64,000 bases of DNA from an uncultured Arachnia sp. (GTDB lineage: Bacteria > Actinomycetota > Actinomycetes > Propionibacteriales > Propionibacteriaceae): NCBI GenBank assembly GCA_947499145.1, contig CANMNB010000017.1, positions 1 through 64,000 on the forward strand, given 5' to 3'. A model generated the notes under the pieces. It worked only from the letters and a program-made list of their open reading frames with translations. It made no database searches and was not told where the DNA came from. This document shows, in pieces, positions 45,108 through 53,684 of this stretch. Both the position numbers and the translations under genes were made by a program. Position 1 is the first letter of the stretch, and each line of letters starts with the position of its first letter.

Positions 45108-45884
45108 TCAGTGCTTCCGTCGGCTGCTGGTGAGCTTGTGGGAGAACCAGCGCGTCAGGGCACGGGGTCCGTGGTCGCCCACGAACATCGCGACCTTCCA
45201 TTTGAACGTGGGGATGGACTCGACCTTTCCCTTGGCCGCGTCGTCCAGGCATTCACGCACGAGGACGTCGGCGTCGATCCACACGATGTCGGGCAGGTTG
45301 GTGGCGTTCAGGCCGGCCCGCTCGTGGAACTCCGTGCGGACCCAGCCGGGCAGCAGTGCGGTGACGGTGACGCCGGAGTCCTGGAGTTCGAGGGCCAGGG
45401 CGTTGGAGTAGACCCGGGCCCACGACTTGATGGCGGAGTAGTTGCCCGAGAAGATCGCGGCCGACGTCGAGGCGACGTTGATGATCGTGCCGTGGCCGCG
45501 CTCCTTCATCGCGCGTCCGGCGGCGCCGCCGAGGACCAGCAGGGCGAGGCACATGACGTCGAGGGCCTGCTCGTGCTTGTCGACGGCGTCGGCGTCGAGG
45601 AGCGAGGAGTGGAGGCCGAAGCCGGCGTTGCTGACGAGCATCTCGACGGGGCGGGCCTGGTCCTCGAGGCGCTCGGCGACGCGGTCGACGTCGGCGCGGA
45701 CGGCCAGGTCGGCGGGGAGCACCTCGACGTCGACGCGGAAGTCGTGGCGCAGTTCCTCGGCGACGGATTCCAGGCGCTCCTGGTCGCGGGAGACAAGGAC
45801 GAGGTCCATCCCGCGGCGCGCCAGCTCGCGCGCGAACGCGTTGCCGATGCCCGCCGTCGGGCCAGTGATGAGAGCCGTTGCCAT
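45108..45884 (-). CDS. Short-chain dehydrogenase/reductase
   Basis: 258 residues from ATG 45882-45884. The cofactor motif is altered from TGxxxGIG to ITGPTAGIG; NAG is VSNAGFG; the catalytic Ser-Tyr-Lys is Ser in NVASTSAAIF with YSAIKSW. Ends in a basic LTSSRRKH tail. The classical SDR family is certain. Its operon position suggests a lipid ketone substrate such as acyl- or alkyl-DHAP (inference). The frame extends upstream to 46139 but that part is intergenic repeats. Confidence 0.88.
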   Translation of the reverse strand: MATALITGPTAGIGNAFARELARRGMDLVLVSRDQERLESVAEELRHDFRVDVEVLPADLAVRADVDRVAERLEDQARPVEMLVSNAGFGLHSSLLDADAVDKHEQALDVMCLALLVLGGAAGRAMKERGHGTIINVASTSAAIFSGNYSAIKSWARVYSNALALELQDSGVTVTALLPGWVRTEFHERAGLNATNLPDIVWIDADVLVRECLDDAAKGKVESIPTFKWKVAMFVGDHGPRALTRWFSHKLTSSRRKH

Positions 45885-46030
45885 GGCCTCTACCGTATCC
45901 CTCCCGCGGGCCCGCCGGAAACGCGTCGCCATCGCGGCGGTACGCGGTTGGCGTCCCGCGACAACCGTCGCGCACCCCCGCTGTGGCGATCCGACAATCA
46001 CGGGGGCATCGCGTGTCCGCCCCTGCGAAA

Positions 46031-46047
46031 ATCGATCAGTGATCGAT
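46031..46047. repeat. Palindrome C of the ATCGATCA family
   Basis: ATCGATCA-G-TGATCGAT, perfect core with partial A/T arm extension. Its right flank CCCCCGTCCGCTTCCGAG (46051-46068) closely matches the flank of palindrome A. Confidence 0.75.
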
Positions 46048-46160
46048 CTTCCCCCGTCCGCTTCCGAGGATCGAACACTGGCGTCACTGTCCTGCCATCC
46101 GAAGGCTCCGGGTGGCAAGACTGGGGGGTCAGAGATCAACTCTCGTCAGCTGACGAGGGG

Positions 46161-46181
46161 AAATCGATCAGTGATCGATTT
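46161..46181. repeat. Palindrome D of the ATCGATCA family
   Basis: AAATCGATCA-G-TGATCGATTT, perfect 21-bp odd palindrome, about 114 bp from palindrome C. C and D form a pair comparable to A and B. Confidence 0.75.
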
Positions 46182-46189
46182 TCGGGGAA

Positions 46190-46243
46190 GGGGCGGGCGA
46201 CGTGGGGCGACGCGAGGAGGGGCGGGCGACGTGGGGCGACGCG
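46190..46243. repeat. 25-bp tandem repeat, two exact copies
   Basis: GGGGCGGGCGACGTGGGGCG plus ACGCG occurs at 46190-46214 and 46219-46243 with a 4-bp spacer. It lies just upstream of the DUF2975 promoter. Confidence 0.8.
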
Positions 46244-46258
46244 CCGCCAGCCGAGCTA

Positions 46259-46297
46259 TTGACAATCGATAGGTCGCCGCTCGATAATCGATAGGTC
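46259..46297 (+). promoter_or_regulatory. Promoter with two AATCGATAGGTC direct repeats
   Basis: TTGACA (46259-46264), 18-bp spacer, GATAAT (46283-46288). The 12-mer AATCGATAGGTC occurs exactly at 46264-46275 and 46286-46297, 22 bp apart (two helical turns), one abutting -35 and one overlapping -10. They are good candidates for autoregulatory sites of the HTH protein encoded second in this operon. Confidence 0.7.
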
Positions 46298-46314
46298 TAC
46301 GCGAAGGGGGACCC

Positions 46315-46791
46315 ATGGCCCGATCGACGGTGCGAGTGCTGAAGGCGGTGCTCGCCCTGCTGGTGCTGGGCATGCTGGTCGTCCAGCTGTTCTTCTTACC
46401 TCTCCTGTCCTGGGAGATCGCCGACGATAACCCGGAGCTCGCGTACCTCCGCTGGCCGACGCTCATCGTCGCCATGGTCGTGGTGCTCTGCGCAGAGCTG
46501 GTGGTCGTCGCCATCTGGAAGCTGCTCGGCATGGTCAGCCGGGACGCCATCTTCAGCGAGGCGGCGTTCACCTGGGTCGACGTCATCATCTACGCCACCG
46601 TCGCCGCGACGGCGTTGGTCGCCGCTGTCTTTGCCTACTACACCGCGGTCCAGCTTAACCCGTTCGCGCTGGCCCTGATGGAGTTCGTCCTCATCGCCAC
46701 CGGCGCCGCGCTGGCCCTGCTCATGCTCGTGCTGCGATCGCTGCTGCGCAAGGCGACCAGCCTCCAGGCAGACATGGCCGAGGTGATCTGA
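46315..46791 (+). CDS. DUF2975 membrane protein
   Basis: 158 residues, four hydrophobic helices (about 8-30, 43-65, 86-110, 115-145), the DUF2975 arrangement, with a cytoplasmic tail. Its stop shares a base with the start of the HTH gene (TGATG). DUF2975/YozG-like pairs are common bacterial membrane-protein/regulator modules of unknown signal. Confidence 0.88.
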   Translation: MARSTVRVLKAVLALLVLGMLVVQLFFLPLLSWEIADDNPELAYLRWPTLIVAMVVVLCAELVVVAIWKLLGMVSRDAIFSEAAFTWVDVIIYATVAATALVAAVFAYYTAVQLNPFALALMEFVLIATGAALALLMLVLRSLLRKATSLQADMAEVI

Positions 46792-47009
46792 TGATCGTCG
46801 TGAACATCGACAAGCTCCTGCTCGAGCGCGGGCTGAGTGTCGGCGAGTTCGCCGAGCGTGTCGGCATCACCCCCGCCAACGTCGCCGTCCTCAAGAACGG
46901 CCGCGCCAAGGCGGTGCGCTTCACCACGCTGGAGAGTATCTGCGAGGTGCTGGACTGCCAGCCCGGGGACATCCTGAGCTGGCAGCCCGACGACCTCACG
47001 CGTCGATGA
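46791..47009 (+). CDS. YozG-like Cro/C1-type HTH regulator
   Basis: 72 residues that are almost entirely an HTH: KLLLERGLSVGEFAERVGIT and NVAVLKNGRAKAVRFTTLES, ending ICEVLDCQPGDILSWQPDD, the usual YozG-like end. Overlaps DUF2975 by 1 bp and the convergent acetate kinase by 14 bp. Likely binds the direct repeats at 46264-46297. Confidence 0.92.
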   Translation: MIVVNIDKLLLERGLSVGEFAERVGITPANVAVLKNGRAKAVRFTTLESICEVLDCQPGDILSWQPDDLTRR

Positions 47010-48183
47010 GCGCCAGGGTCTCCTGGGCCATGGCCAGTTCCTCGTTGGTGGGGATGACCAGCACCTTCACCCGCGAGTCCGAGGTCGAGATCTCGCGCGG
47101 CTCCCGGGAGCGCTCGGCGTTCTTGTCGGCGTCGAGTTCGAAGCCCATGCCCTTCAACCGCTCGACGACGGGCCCACGGATGTGCGCGGCGTTCTCACCG
47201 ACGCCCGCCGTGAACACGAGCGCGTCGACGCCGCCCAGCAGAGCCATGTACGCGCCGATGTAGAACACCAGTCTGTGGACATAGACGTCGCGCGCGAGCT
47301 GGGCCTCCTCGTTGCCCTTCTCGATCTCCGTGGCCACGTCGCGCATGTCGGTGAAGCCGCAGAGCCCGAGCATGCCGGAGCGCTTGTTGAGCATGGTGTC
47401 GACCTCGTCGAACGTCATGCCGTGGGAGCTCAGGAACTTGTGGAGGCCCGGATCGACGTCGCCCGAGCGGGTGCCCATGACCAGGCCCTGCAGCGGGGTG
47501 AGACCCATCGACGTCTCGATCGCCTTCCCGCCGTGGACGGCGGAGATGGACGCGCCGTTGCCCAAGTGGCAGACGATGACGCGCAGGTCCGGGTCGCCGA
47601 CGCGGTCGAGGTACTCGGCGGCCTTGCCGGAGACGTACTGGTGCGAGGTGCCATGGAAGCCGTACTTGCGGATGCCGTGCTCCTTGGCCAGTTCCTGGTC
47701 GATCGCGTAGGTGTACGCCTCGGCGGGCAGGGTGGTGAAGAACGCTGTGTCGAAGATCCCGACGTGCGGGATGTCCGGCAGCAGGTCCATCGCGGCGCGG
47801 ATGCCGGCGATGGCCGGAGGGTTGTGCAGGGGCGCGAGAGGGGCGAGCCGCTTCAGCTCCGAGACCACCTCGTCGTCGATCCGCACGGACTCGAGGAACC
47901 GGTCACCACCGTGCACCACGCGGTGACCCATGGCGACGATGCTCTGGAGCCCGGGGCCGAACTCCTCGAACGCCGCGACGACCGCCCCGAACGCGACGGT
48001 GTGGTTGGGGAACCAGCCCTCGCGGACGGTCTCCTCGCCGTTGTTGTTGTGCTTCAGCTCACCGGACGCCTGTCCGATGCGCTCGACCAGTCCCGAGGCG
48101 CTGGATTCCTGCGTCTCGGCGTCGATCACCTGGTACTTCATGGACGACGAGCCGCAGTTCAGCAGCAGGATCGGTGTGGCCAC
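46996..48183 (-). CDS. ackA: Acetate kinase
   Basis: 395 residues from GTG 48181-48183. ASKHA kinase fold with PILLLNCGSSSMKYQVID (phosphate 1), HRVVHGGDRF (His/Arg substrate residues), GTSHQYVSGKAAEYL, and HLGNGASISAV. Catalyses acetyl-P + ADP to acetate + ATP. Lies downstream of Pta in the same direction, 49 bp apart, forming the acetate overflow pathway. Confidence 0.97.
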   Translation of the reverse strand: MATPILLLNCGSSSMKYQVIDAETQESSASGLVERIGQASGELKHNNNGEETVREGWFPNHTVAFGAVVAAFEEFGPGLQSIVAMGHRVVHGGDRFLESVRIDDEVVSELKRLAPLAPLHNPPAIAGIRAAMDLLPDIPHVGIFDTAFFTTLPAEAYTYAIDQELAKEHGIRKYGFHGTSHQYVSGKAAEYLDRVGDPDLRVIVCHLGNGASISAVHGGKAIETSMGLTPLQGLVMGTRSGDVDPGLHKFLSSHGMTFDEVDTMLNKRSGMLGLCGFTDMRDVATEIEKGNEEAQLARDVYVHRLVFYIGAYMALLGGVDALVFTAGVGENAAHIRGPVVERLKGMGFELDADKNAERSREPREISTSDSRVKVLVIPTNEELAMAQETLALIDA

Positions 48184-48232
48184 AGGGGTCTCAGCTCCTT
48201 GATTCTCTTCGGTTGTGGGTCGCCAGCCTGGG

Positions 48233-50293
48233 CTAGCTCTTCTGCGCCTGGATGGCGGTGATGGTGATGGTGGAGACGATGTCGTCGACGAGCGCGCCGC
48301 GCGACAGGTCGTTCACGGGCTTGTTCAGTCCCTGCAGGACCGGGCCGATGGCCACCGCGCCTGAGGTGCGCTGAACGGCCTTGTAGGTGTTGTTGCCGGT
48401 GTTGAGGTCCGGGAAGATGAACACGGTTGCCCGGCCGGCGACCTCCGAGTTCGGCATCTTCTTGGCCGCCACCACCGCGTCGACGGCGGCGTCGAACTGG
48501 ATGGGGCCCTCGACCTTCAACTCCGGGGCCCGCTCCCGCACGAGGCGGGTGGCCTCGCGGACCTTGTCGACGTCGGCGCCCGAGCCCGAATCGCCCGTGG
48601 AGTAGCTGAGCATCGCGATCCGCGGCTCCACGTCGAAGGCCGCCGCCGTCTCCGCAGAACTGATCGCGATGTCGGCCAACTGTTCGGGGGTCGGGTCCGG
48701 GTTGACGGCGCAGTCGGCGTAGACGACGACGCGGTTGCTCATCGCCATGAGGAACGAGCCGCTGACGACGCTGACCCCCGGCTTGGTCTTGATGAACTCC
48801 AGCGACGGGCGGATGGTGTTGGCGGTGGTGTTGATGGCTCCGGAGACCATGCCGTCGGCCATGCCGAAGTGGACCATCATCGTCCCGAAGTACGACAGGT
48901 CCTGCAAGCGTTCCCGCGCCTGCTCGACGGTGACCCCCTTGTGGGCGCGCAGCTTCGCGTACTCCTCGGCGAACTTCGCCACCAGCTCCGGGTCGTTCGG
49001 GTCCACGACCTGCGCCGCATTGAGGTTGATGCCGAGCTCGGAGGCGCGGTGGCTGATCTGCTTGGGGTCCCCGAGCAGGATGATGTCCGCGACGGAACGA
49101 TCCAGCACGACCGCTGCCGCCTGGAGCACGCGGTCGTCCGTGGCCTCGGGGAGCACGATGCGTCGCCGGTCGTCACGCGCCAACTGCATGAGCTGGTGCT
49201 CGAACATGGTGGGCGTGCGGATCTCGGACCGCGGCAGGTCGATGGCGGCCAGCAGCGCGGACTCGTCGACGTGCTGGCTGAACAGCGCCCGTGTCACCTC
49301 GACCTTCCGCGAGGAGCCGGTGGAGATGCCCTCCACCTCGCGTAGACGAATGGCCGTTTCGAACGTGTCGGTGTCCACCTTGGCGACGGGGATGTCCACC
49401 TGAGTGCCGCGCAGCAGCGTCTCGATGGACTCGGGGATCTCGAAGCCGCCGGTGAGGATGATGGCGGCCAACGGGCCGAACGCCGTCGAGCGGTGCGCCC
49501 ACAGCAGGCCGGGGAGCAGGTCCAGCCGGTCCGCCGGAACCACGACGGTGGCCTCCGGCTTCAGCCTGGTCAACAGGTTGGGAAGCGTCATGCCGGCGAT
49601 GATGGTGTGCAGCGACTCGCGGTCCAGGAAGTCCGGGTTCCCCAGCCACGGCGTCGCCTTGACGGCTTCCAGCTGCATCCGAACCGACGGCGCGGACAGC
49701 ACGGGCTCGTGCGGCAGGACGGTGACCACGACGTCGCGGACCCCTCGCAGGGCCTCGCGCAGCGGGTCCACCTTGTCCTGCGGGGCGCGCGTCGCGACGA
49801 TGCCGACGACGGTGTTGTGCCGCGCCTCGTAGGCCTCGATGGACTCCTCCGTGAGTCGGCGGATCTCCTCGACGCTGCGCTCGCCCGCGCGGACCACGAA
49901 CAGCACGGGGGCGTTGAGGTTGGCGGCGATGATGGCGTTGTGGTCCAGCTCGGTCCCGGCGGCCACGTTCTCGTAGTCCGAGCCCAGGATGACCACGACG
50001 TCGCAGCGCTCCGCCAGGGCGGCGTACTTGGACACGATGGTGTCGATGGCCTGCGCCGGGTCGTCGGCGTACTCGTCGTAGGTGACGCCGACCGTCTCCG
50101 AGAACGACTTCTGCCGGATGGCCTTGTGCGCGATGAGGGCCTCCGTCACCCTGTCCGTCTCCGACGAGGCGACCAGCGGGCGGAACACGCCCACCGTCTT
50201 CACCTGTCGGGCGAACAGCTCGATGACTCCCAGCGCCACTGCGCTCTTGCTGACCTGCCTCTCCGCCGAGGCCACGTACACGCTCTTCGTCAC
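48233..50293 (-). CDS. pta: Phosphate acetyltransferase (long form)
   Basis: 686 residues from GTG 50291-50293. N-terminal BioD-like P-loop-type domain and DRTGG domain (about 1-340), as in long Pta enzymes, followed by the PTA_PTB catalytic domain ([60 protein letters not shown]). Converts acetyl-CoA and phosphate to acetyl phosphate for AckA. Likely cotranscribed with ackA. Confidence 0.97.
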   Translation of the reverse strand: MTKSVYVASAERQVSKSAVALGVIELFARQVKTVGVFRPLVASSETDRVTEALIAHKAIRQKSFSETVGVTYDEYADDPAQAIDTIVSKYAALAERCDVVVILGSDYENVAAGTELDHNAIIAANLNAPVLFVVRAGERSVEEIRRLTEESIEAYEARHNTVVGIVATRAPQDKVDPLREALRGVRDVVVTVLPHEPVLSAPSVRMQLEAVKATPWLGNPDFLDRESLHTIIAGMTLPNLLTRLKPEATVVVPADRLDLLPGLLWAHRSTAFGPLAAIILTGGFEIPESIETLLRGTQVDIPVAKVDTDTFETAIRLREVEGISTGSSRKVEVTRALFSQHVDESALLAAIDLPRSEIRTPTMFEHQLMQLARDDRRRIVLPEATDDRVLQAAAVVLDRSVADIILLGDPKQISHRASELGINLNAAQVVDPNDPELVAKFAEEYAKLRAHKGVTVEQARERLQDLSYFGTMMVHFGMADGMVSGAINTTANTIRPSLEFIKTKPGVSVVSGSFLMAMSNRVVVYADCAVNPDPTPEQLADIAISSAETAAAFDVEPRIAMLSYSTGDSGSGADVDKVREATRLVRERAPELKVEGPIQFDAAVDAVVAAKKMPNSEVAGRATVFIFPDLNTGNNTYKAVQRTSGAVAIGPVLQGLNKPVNDLSRGALVDDIVSTITITAIQAQKS

Positions 50294-50423
50294 GTCGGTC
50301 AGCCTACCGCCCGGGATCCGCGGGAAACCCCCGGTGCGGCCAGAAGGGGCATCGGCTCACCCGGTTGTCGCCTACTGTGATGCCACCTGCCAGTCACGAC
50401 GACGTCACCCCAGGAGGACCGCG

Positions 50424-51836
50424 ATGGCGCATCGCGTCGAGCACGACATGTTGGGCGAGCGCAAGGTCCCGGCTGATGCCTATTACGGCATCCATGCCGT
50501 CCGCGCCCTGGAGAACTTCCCGATCAGCGGTCGGCCCGTCAGCTCCGTACCCGCGTTCGTGCGCGCGATCGCGCAGGTCAAGAAGGCGGCCGCGACGGCC
50601 AACCGGGAGCTCAGCGTCCTCGAACCCCGGATCGCGGACGCGATTTGCTGGGCCTGCGAGCAGATCATGGACGAGGGGCGCTGCCTGGACCAGTTCCCGA
50701 TCGACCTCTTCCAGGGCGGCGCGGGCACGTCGGTCAACATGAACGCCAACGAGGTCATCGCGAACCTGGCGCTCGAGCGTCTCGGCGAGCCCCTCGGGAG
50801 CTACGACGTCGTCAGCCCACATGACCACGTCAACCGCTCCCAGTCCACCAACGACGCGTACCCCACCAGTCTGCGGCTGGCCGTCGACGCGCTGCTGGGG
50901 GGCCTCGTCGCAGAACTCGACCTGCTCGACGACGCCTTCTTGGACAAGGGGGAGGAGTTCGCCGACGTCCTGAAGATGGGTCGCACCCAGCTGCAGGACG
51001 CGGTGCCGATGACCCTCGGGCAGGAGTTCACCGCGTTTGGTGTGACGCTGGGGGAGGAGCTGCGGCACCTCGAGCACGCGCGGGGCCTCATGCTGGAGGT
51101 CAACCTGGGCGCCACCGCCATCGGCACCGGCGTCAACGCCCCGGACGAGTACCCCGAGGCGGCTGTCGCCGCACTGGCGGAGATCAGTGGGCGACCCTGC
51201 GTGCTCTCACCCAACCTCATCGAGGCGACGAGCGACGCCGGCGCCTACGTCATGGCCCACGCCGCCTGCAAGCGGCTGGCGACGAAACTGTCGAAGGTCT
51301 GCAACGACCTGCGCCTCCTGTCATCCGGTCCGCGCGCGGGCCTCAACGAGATCAACCTGCCGCAGATGCAGGCGGGGTCGTCGATCATGCCGGCCAAGGT
51401 GAACCCGGTCATCCCGGAGATGGTGAACCAGGTGTGCTTCAAGGTGATCGGAAACGACGTGTGCGTCTCCATGGCCGCGGAGGCGGGGCAGTTGCAGCTC
51501 AACCCGATGGAGCCCGTCATCGCCCAGTGCCTGTTCGAGTCCATCACGCTGCTGACGCGGGCCATGGCGGTGCTGCGGGAGCGGTGCGTGGTCGGCATCA
51601 CCGCGAATCCGGAGGTGTGCGAGGCCTACGTCGCGAGTTCCATCGGCATCGTCACCTACCTGTCGCCCGTGCTGGGGCACCGCCTCGGCGACGAGGTGGG
51701 CAAGGAGGCCGCGGCCACGGGTCGCAGCGTGCGCGACGTCGTCGTGGACCGGGGACTCATGAGCCCCGACGAGGTCGACCGCGCGCTGGCCCGGGAGAAC
51801 CTGCTCCGGCAGCCGCGCGTCGCACGGCCGTCCTGA
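50424..51836 (+). CDS. aspA: Aspartate ammonia-lyase
   Basis: 470 residues from ATG 50424, CAGGAGG upstream. The superfamily signature [11 protein letters not shown] is exact, with the substrate-binding [16 protein letters not shown] and [15 protein letters not shown]. Starts [20 protein letters not shown], the AspA rather than fumarase C pattern. Deaminates aspartate to fumarate, feeding the TCA/propionate pathway. A fumarase-like activity is less likely. Confidence 0.93.
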   Translation: MAHRVEHDMLGERKVPADAYYGIHAVRALENFPISGRPVSSVPAFVRAIAQVKKAAATANRELSVLEPRIADAICWACEQIMDEGRCLDQFPIDLFQGGAGTSVNMNANEVIANLALERLGEPLGSYDVVSPHDHVNRSQSTNDAYPTSLRLAVDALLGGLVAELDLLDDAFLDKGEEFADVLKMGRTQLQDAVPMTLGQEFTAFGVTLGEELRHLEHARGLMLEVNLGATAIGTGVNAPDEYPEAAVAALAEISGRPCVLSPNLIEATSDAGAYVMAHAACKRLATKLSKVCNDLRLLSSGPRAGLNEINLPQMQAGSSIMPAKVNPVIPEMVNQVCFKVIGNDVCVSMAAEAGQLQLNPMEPVIAQCLFESITLLTRAMAVLRERCVVGITANPEVCEAYVASSIGIVTYLSPVLGHRLGDEVGKEAAATGRSVRDVVVDRGLMSPDEVDRALARENLLRQPRVARPS

Positions 51837-51848
51837 CGCCTCCCCGGT

Positions 51849-52793
51849 TCAGCGCTCGACGACGTTGCGCAGCTCGGTGCCCCGTGCCAGGGCCTCGACG
51901 TTGGCCGCGATGAGTTCGTCGGCGCCGAGCGGGCGTCCGCCCGCGACGTGGGGGGTGATGATGGTCCGCGGTGCGTCCCACAGCGGCGAGTCGGCGGGCA
52001 AGGGTTCTTGCGCGGTGACGTCGAGGCCCGCCCCGCCCACGTGGCCGGAGTTCAGCCCCTCGAGAAGAGCTGTCTCGTCGACGGTGGCGCCGCGGCCGAC
52101 GTTGACCACCAGGGCGTGCTCCTTCAACTCGGCGATCCGGCGGGCGTCGAGTGCCCTGACGGTGGTGGGGGTGTCCGGCAGGATCATGACCAGGGCGTCA
52201 GCGCGCGCCAACTCCTCGTCGAGGCGGTCCTCGGAGACGACGTCGTAGCCGCCCCTGGTCCCGGCGCTGCGCGCCACCCCCGTCACCTCGGCGCCCAGGG
52301 CGCTCAGCATCGGGGCCAGGTGTTGTCCGATCGACCCGAAGCCCCACACGAGAACGCGCGCCCCATGCAGGGTGGTGGCCGGCCGTCCTCCGGGCGGCAG
52401 CTGTTGGCTCTCCATGAGTTCCCAGGACCACTCGCGGCGGGCCTGCGCGGCGAGTGAGTCCGGGATGCGCCGGACCAGGGCCAGCAGCAGGGCCAGCGTG
52501 TGCTCGGCCACCATGACGTCGTGCAGGCCGACGCCGCTGGAGATCACGACATCGTCCGCGAAGCCCGCCTGCTCGATGGTGTCCGTGCCCGCCGAGAGGG
52601 ACTGGATGAGCCGCAGCCCGGTCATGCGGCGGGCGGCGTCGGCCATGCGCTTGCGGCTGTAGGACCACAGCACCAGCACGTCGGCGTCCAGGTGCTCGTC
52701 GGGGATGGGGGCCGAGTTGTCGTAGACGTAGGCCTCGACGCCGTCGGGCAGTGCGGGGTCGAGGGCGATGGAATCCGGCAGCAGGACCTTCAC
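51849..52793 (-). CDS. D-isomer-specific 2-hydroxyacid dehydrogenase
   Basis: 314 residues from GTG 52791-52793, overlapping the endonuclease IV stop (GTGA). NAD-binding [13 protein letters not shown] after a [20 protein letters not shown] helix; catalytic Arg in [11 protein letters not shown], Glu in DVTAQEPLP and His in IITPHVAGG. Acts on a 2-hydroxyacid such as glyoxylate, hydroxypyruvate or phosphoglycerate; the short N-terminal domain argues against SerA. Confidence 0.9.
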   Translation of the reverse strand: MKVLLPDSIALDPALPDGVEAYVYDNSAPIPDEHLDADVLVLWSYSRKRMADAARRMTGLRLIQSLSAGTDTIEQAGFADDVVISSGVGLHDVMVAEHTLALLLALVRRIPDSLAAQARREWSWELMESQQLPPGGRPATTLHGARVLVWGFGSIGQHLAPMLSALGAEVTGVARSAGTRGGYDVVSEDRLDEELARADALVMILPDTPTTVRALDARRIAELKEHALVVNVGRGATVDETALLEGLNSGHVGGAGLDVTAQEPLPADSPLWDAPRTIITPHVAGGRPLGADELIAANVEALARGTELRNVVER

Positions 52794-53596
52794 TTGTTGT
52801 CTCCTTCGGCGAGTGACTCGCGCAGCCAGGCGATCTCGGCGACGTGCCCGGAGCCCGGCGTCTCGAGGATGGCCGGTGCCCCGGCGTCGCGGACCACGGC
52901 GAGCAGGTCGTCGGGATCGATCTGCCCCGTGCCGAGTCCGGTGTGGCGGTCGGCGCCGGAGCCCGCGGCGTCGCGGGAGTCGTTGCAGTGGACCAGGTCG
53001 ATGCGGCCGGTGATGCCGCGGATGTCGTCGACGACGGTGCCGAGGCCGAGCCCGCCGGCGTGGGCGTGGCAGGTGTCCAGGCAGAAGCCCACGTGGGCGA
53101 TGTTGACCGAGTCCCCGATGGCGGCCCACAGCAGCTCGATCGCCTCAATGTAGCGCGTCATGGCGTTGTTTCCACCTGCGGTGTTCTCGATGAGGATGGG
53201 CACGTCGAGCTTCAGTCCGTCGATGCACTTGCGCCAGTTGTCGAAGCCCTGGGCAGGGTCGTCGTCGGCGGTGACATGTCCGCCATGGACGATGACGCCC
53301 CGGGCTCCGACGGCCGCCGCCTCGGTGACGGTCTGCTGCAGGAGCTTGCGGGACGGGATGCGGATGCGGTTGTTCGTGGAGGCGACGTTGATGACGTAGG
53401 GGGCGTGGACGTAGAGGCCGATCCCGGCCTCCTCGGCCGCTGCCTTGAGCGCCGCGGCCCCGCCGGCGTAGCGGGTCTCGGGCTTCTTCCAGCTCTGCGG
53501 GTCGCCGAGGAAGAACTGGACGATGTCCGCGCCCCGCGCTGCCGCCTCCGCAACGGGATCCTGCTGGTCGACGTGTGCTCCGATGGTCAGCCTCAT
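52790..53596 (-). CDS. nfo: Endonuclease IV-like AP endonuclease
   Basis: 268 residues from ATG 53594-53596 ([20 protein letters not shown]). Metal-binding His and acidic residues are in [61 protein letters not shown] and ILETPGSG, matching the xylose-isomerase-like Nfo active site. Cleaves abasic DNA in base-excision repair. Slightly short for the family. Confidence 0.92.
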   Translation of the reverse strand: MRLTIGAHVDQQDPVAEAAARGADIVQFFLGDPQSWKKPETRYAGGAAALKAAAEEAGIGLYVHAPYVINVASTNNRIRIPSRKLLQQTVTEAAAVGARGVIVHGGHVTADDDPAQGFDNWRKCIDGLKLDVPILIENTAGGNNAMTRYIEAIELLWAAIGDSVNIAHVGFCLDTCHAHAGGLGLGTVVDDIRGITGRIDLVHCNDSRDAAGSGADRHTGLGTGQIDPDDLLAVVRDAGAPAILETPGSGHVAEIAWLRESLAEGDNK

Positions 53597-53637
53597 GGTC
53601 CCCGAGCCTATCGGGGAGGCGCGCCCCCTCGGGGCGG

Positions 53638-53673
53638 TCATCGAGTAGGCCGCGGTGCGGCCGTGTCGAGATG
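53638..53673 (+). repeat. GAGTAGG...TGTCGAG intergenic repeat, copy 1
   Basis: TCATCGAGTAGGCCGCGGTG followed by CGGCCGTGTCGAGATG: an imperfect palindrome with GGCCGC/GCGGCC arms. Nearly identical to 57819-57854. Located between nfo and the GH2 gene end. Confidence 0.75.
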
Positions 53674-53684
53674 TTCGGCGATGA

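Larger units (their letters stand above)
45885..46314. other. 430-bp repeat-rich intergenic region
   Basis: No gene is supportable. It holds palindromes C (46031-46047) and D (46161-46181), a perfect palindrome CTCGTCAGCTGACGAG (46142-46157), a 25-bp tandem repeat and the DUF2975 promoter. Some open frames cross it but lack codon bias and start signals. Confidence 0.6.
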
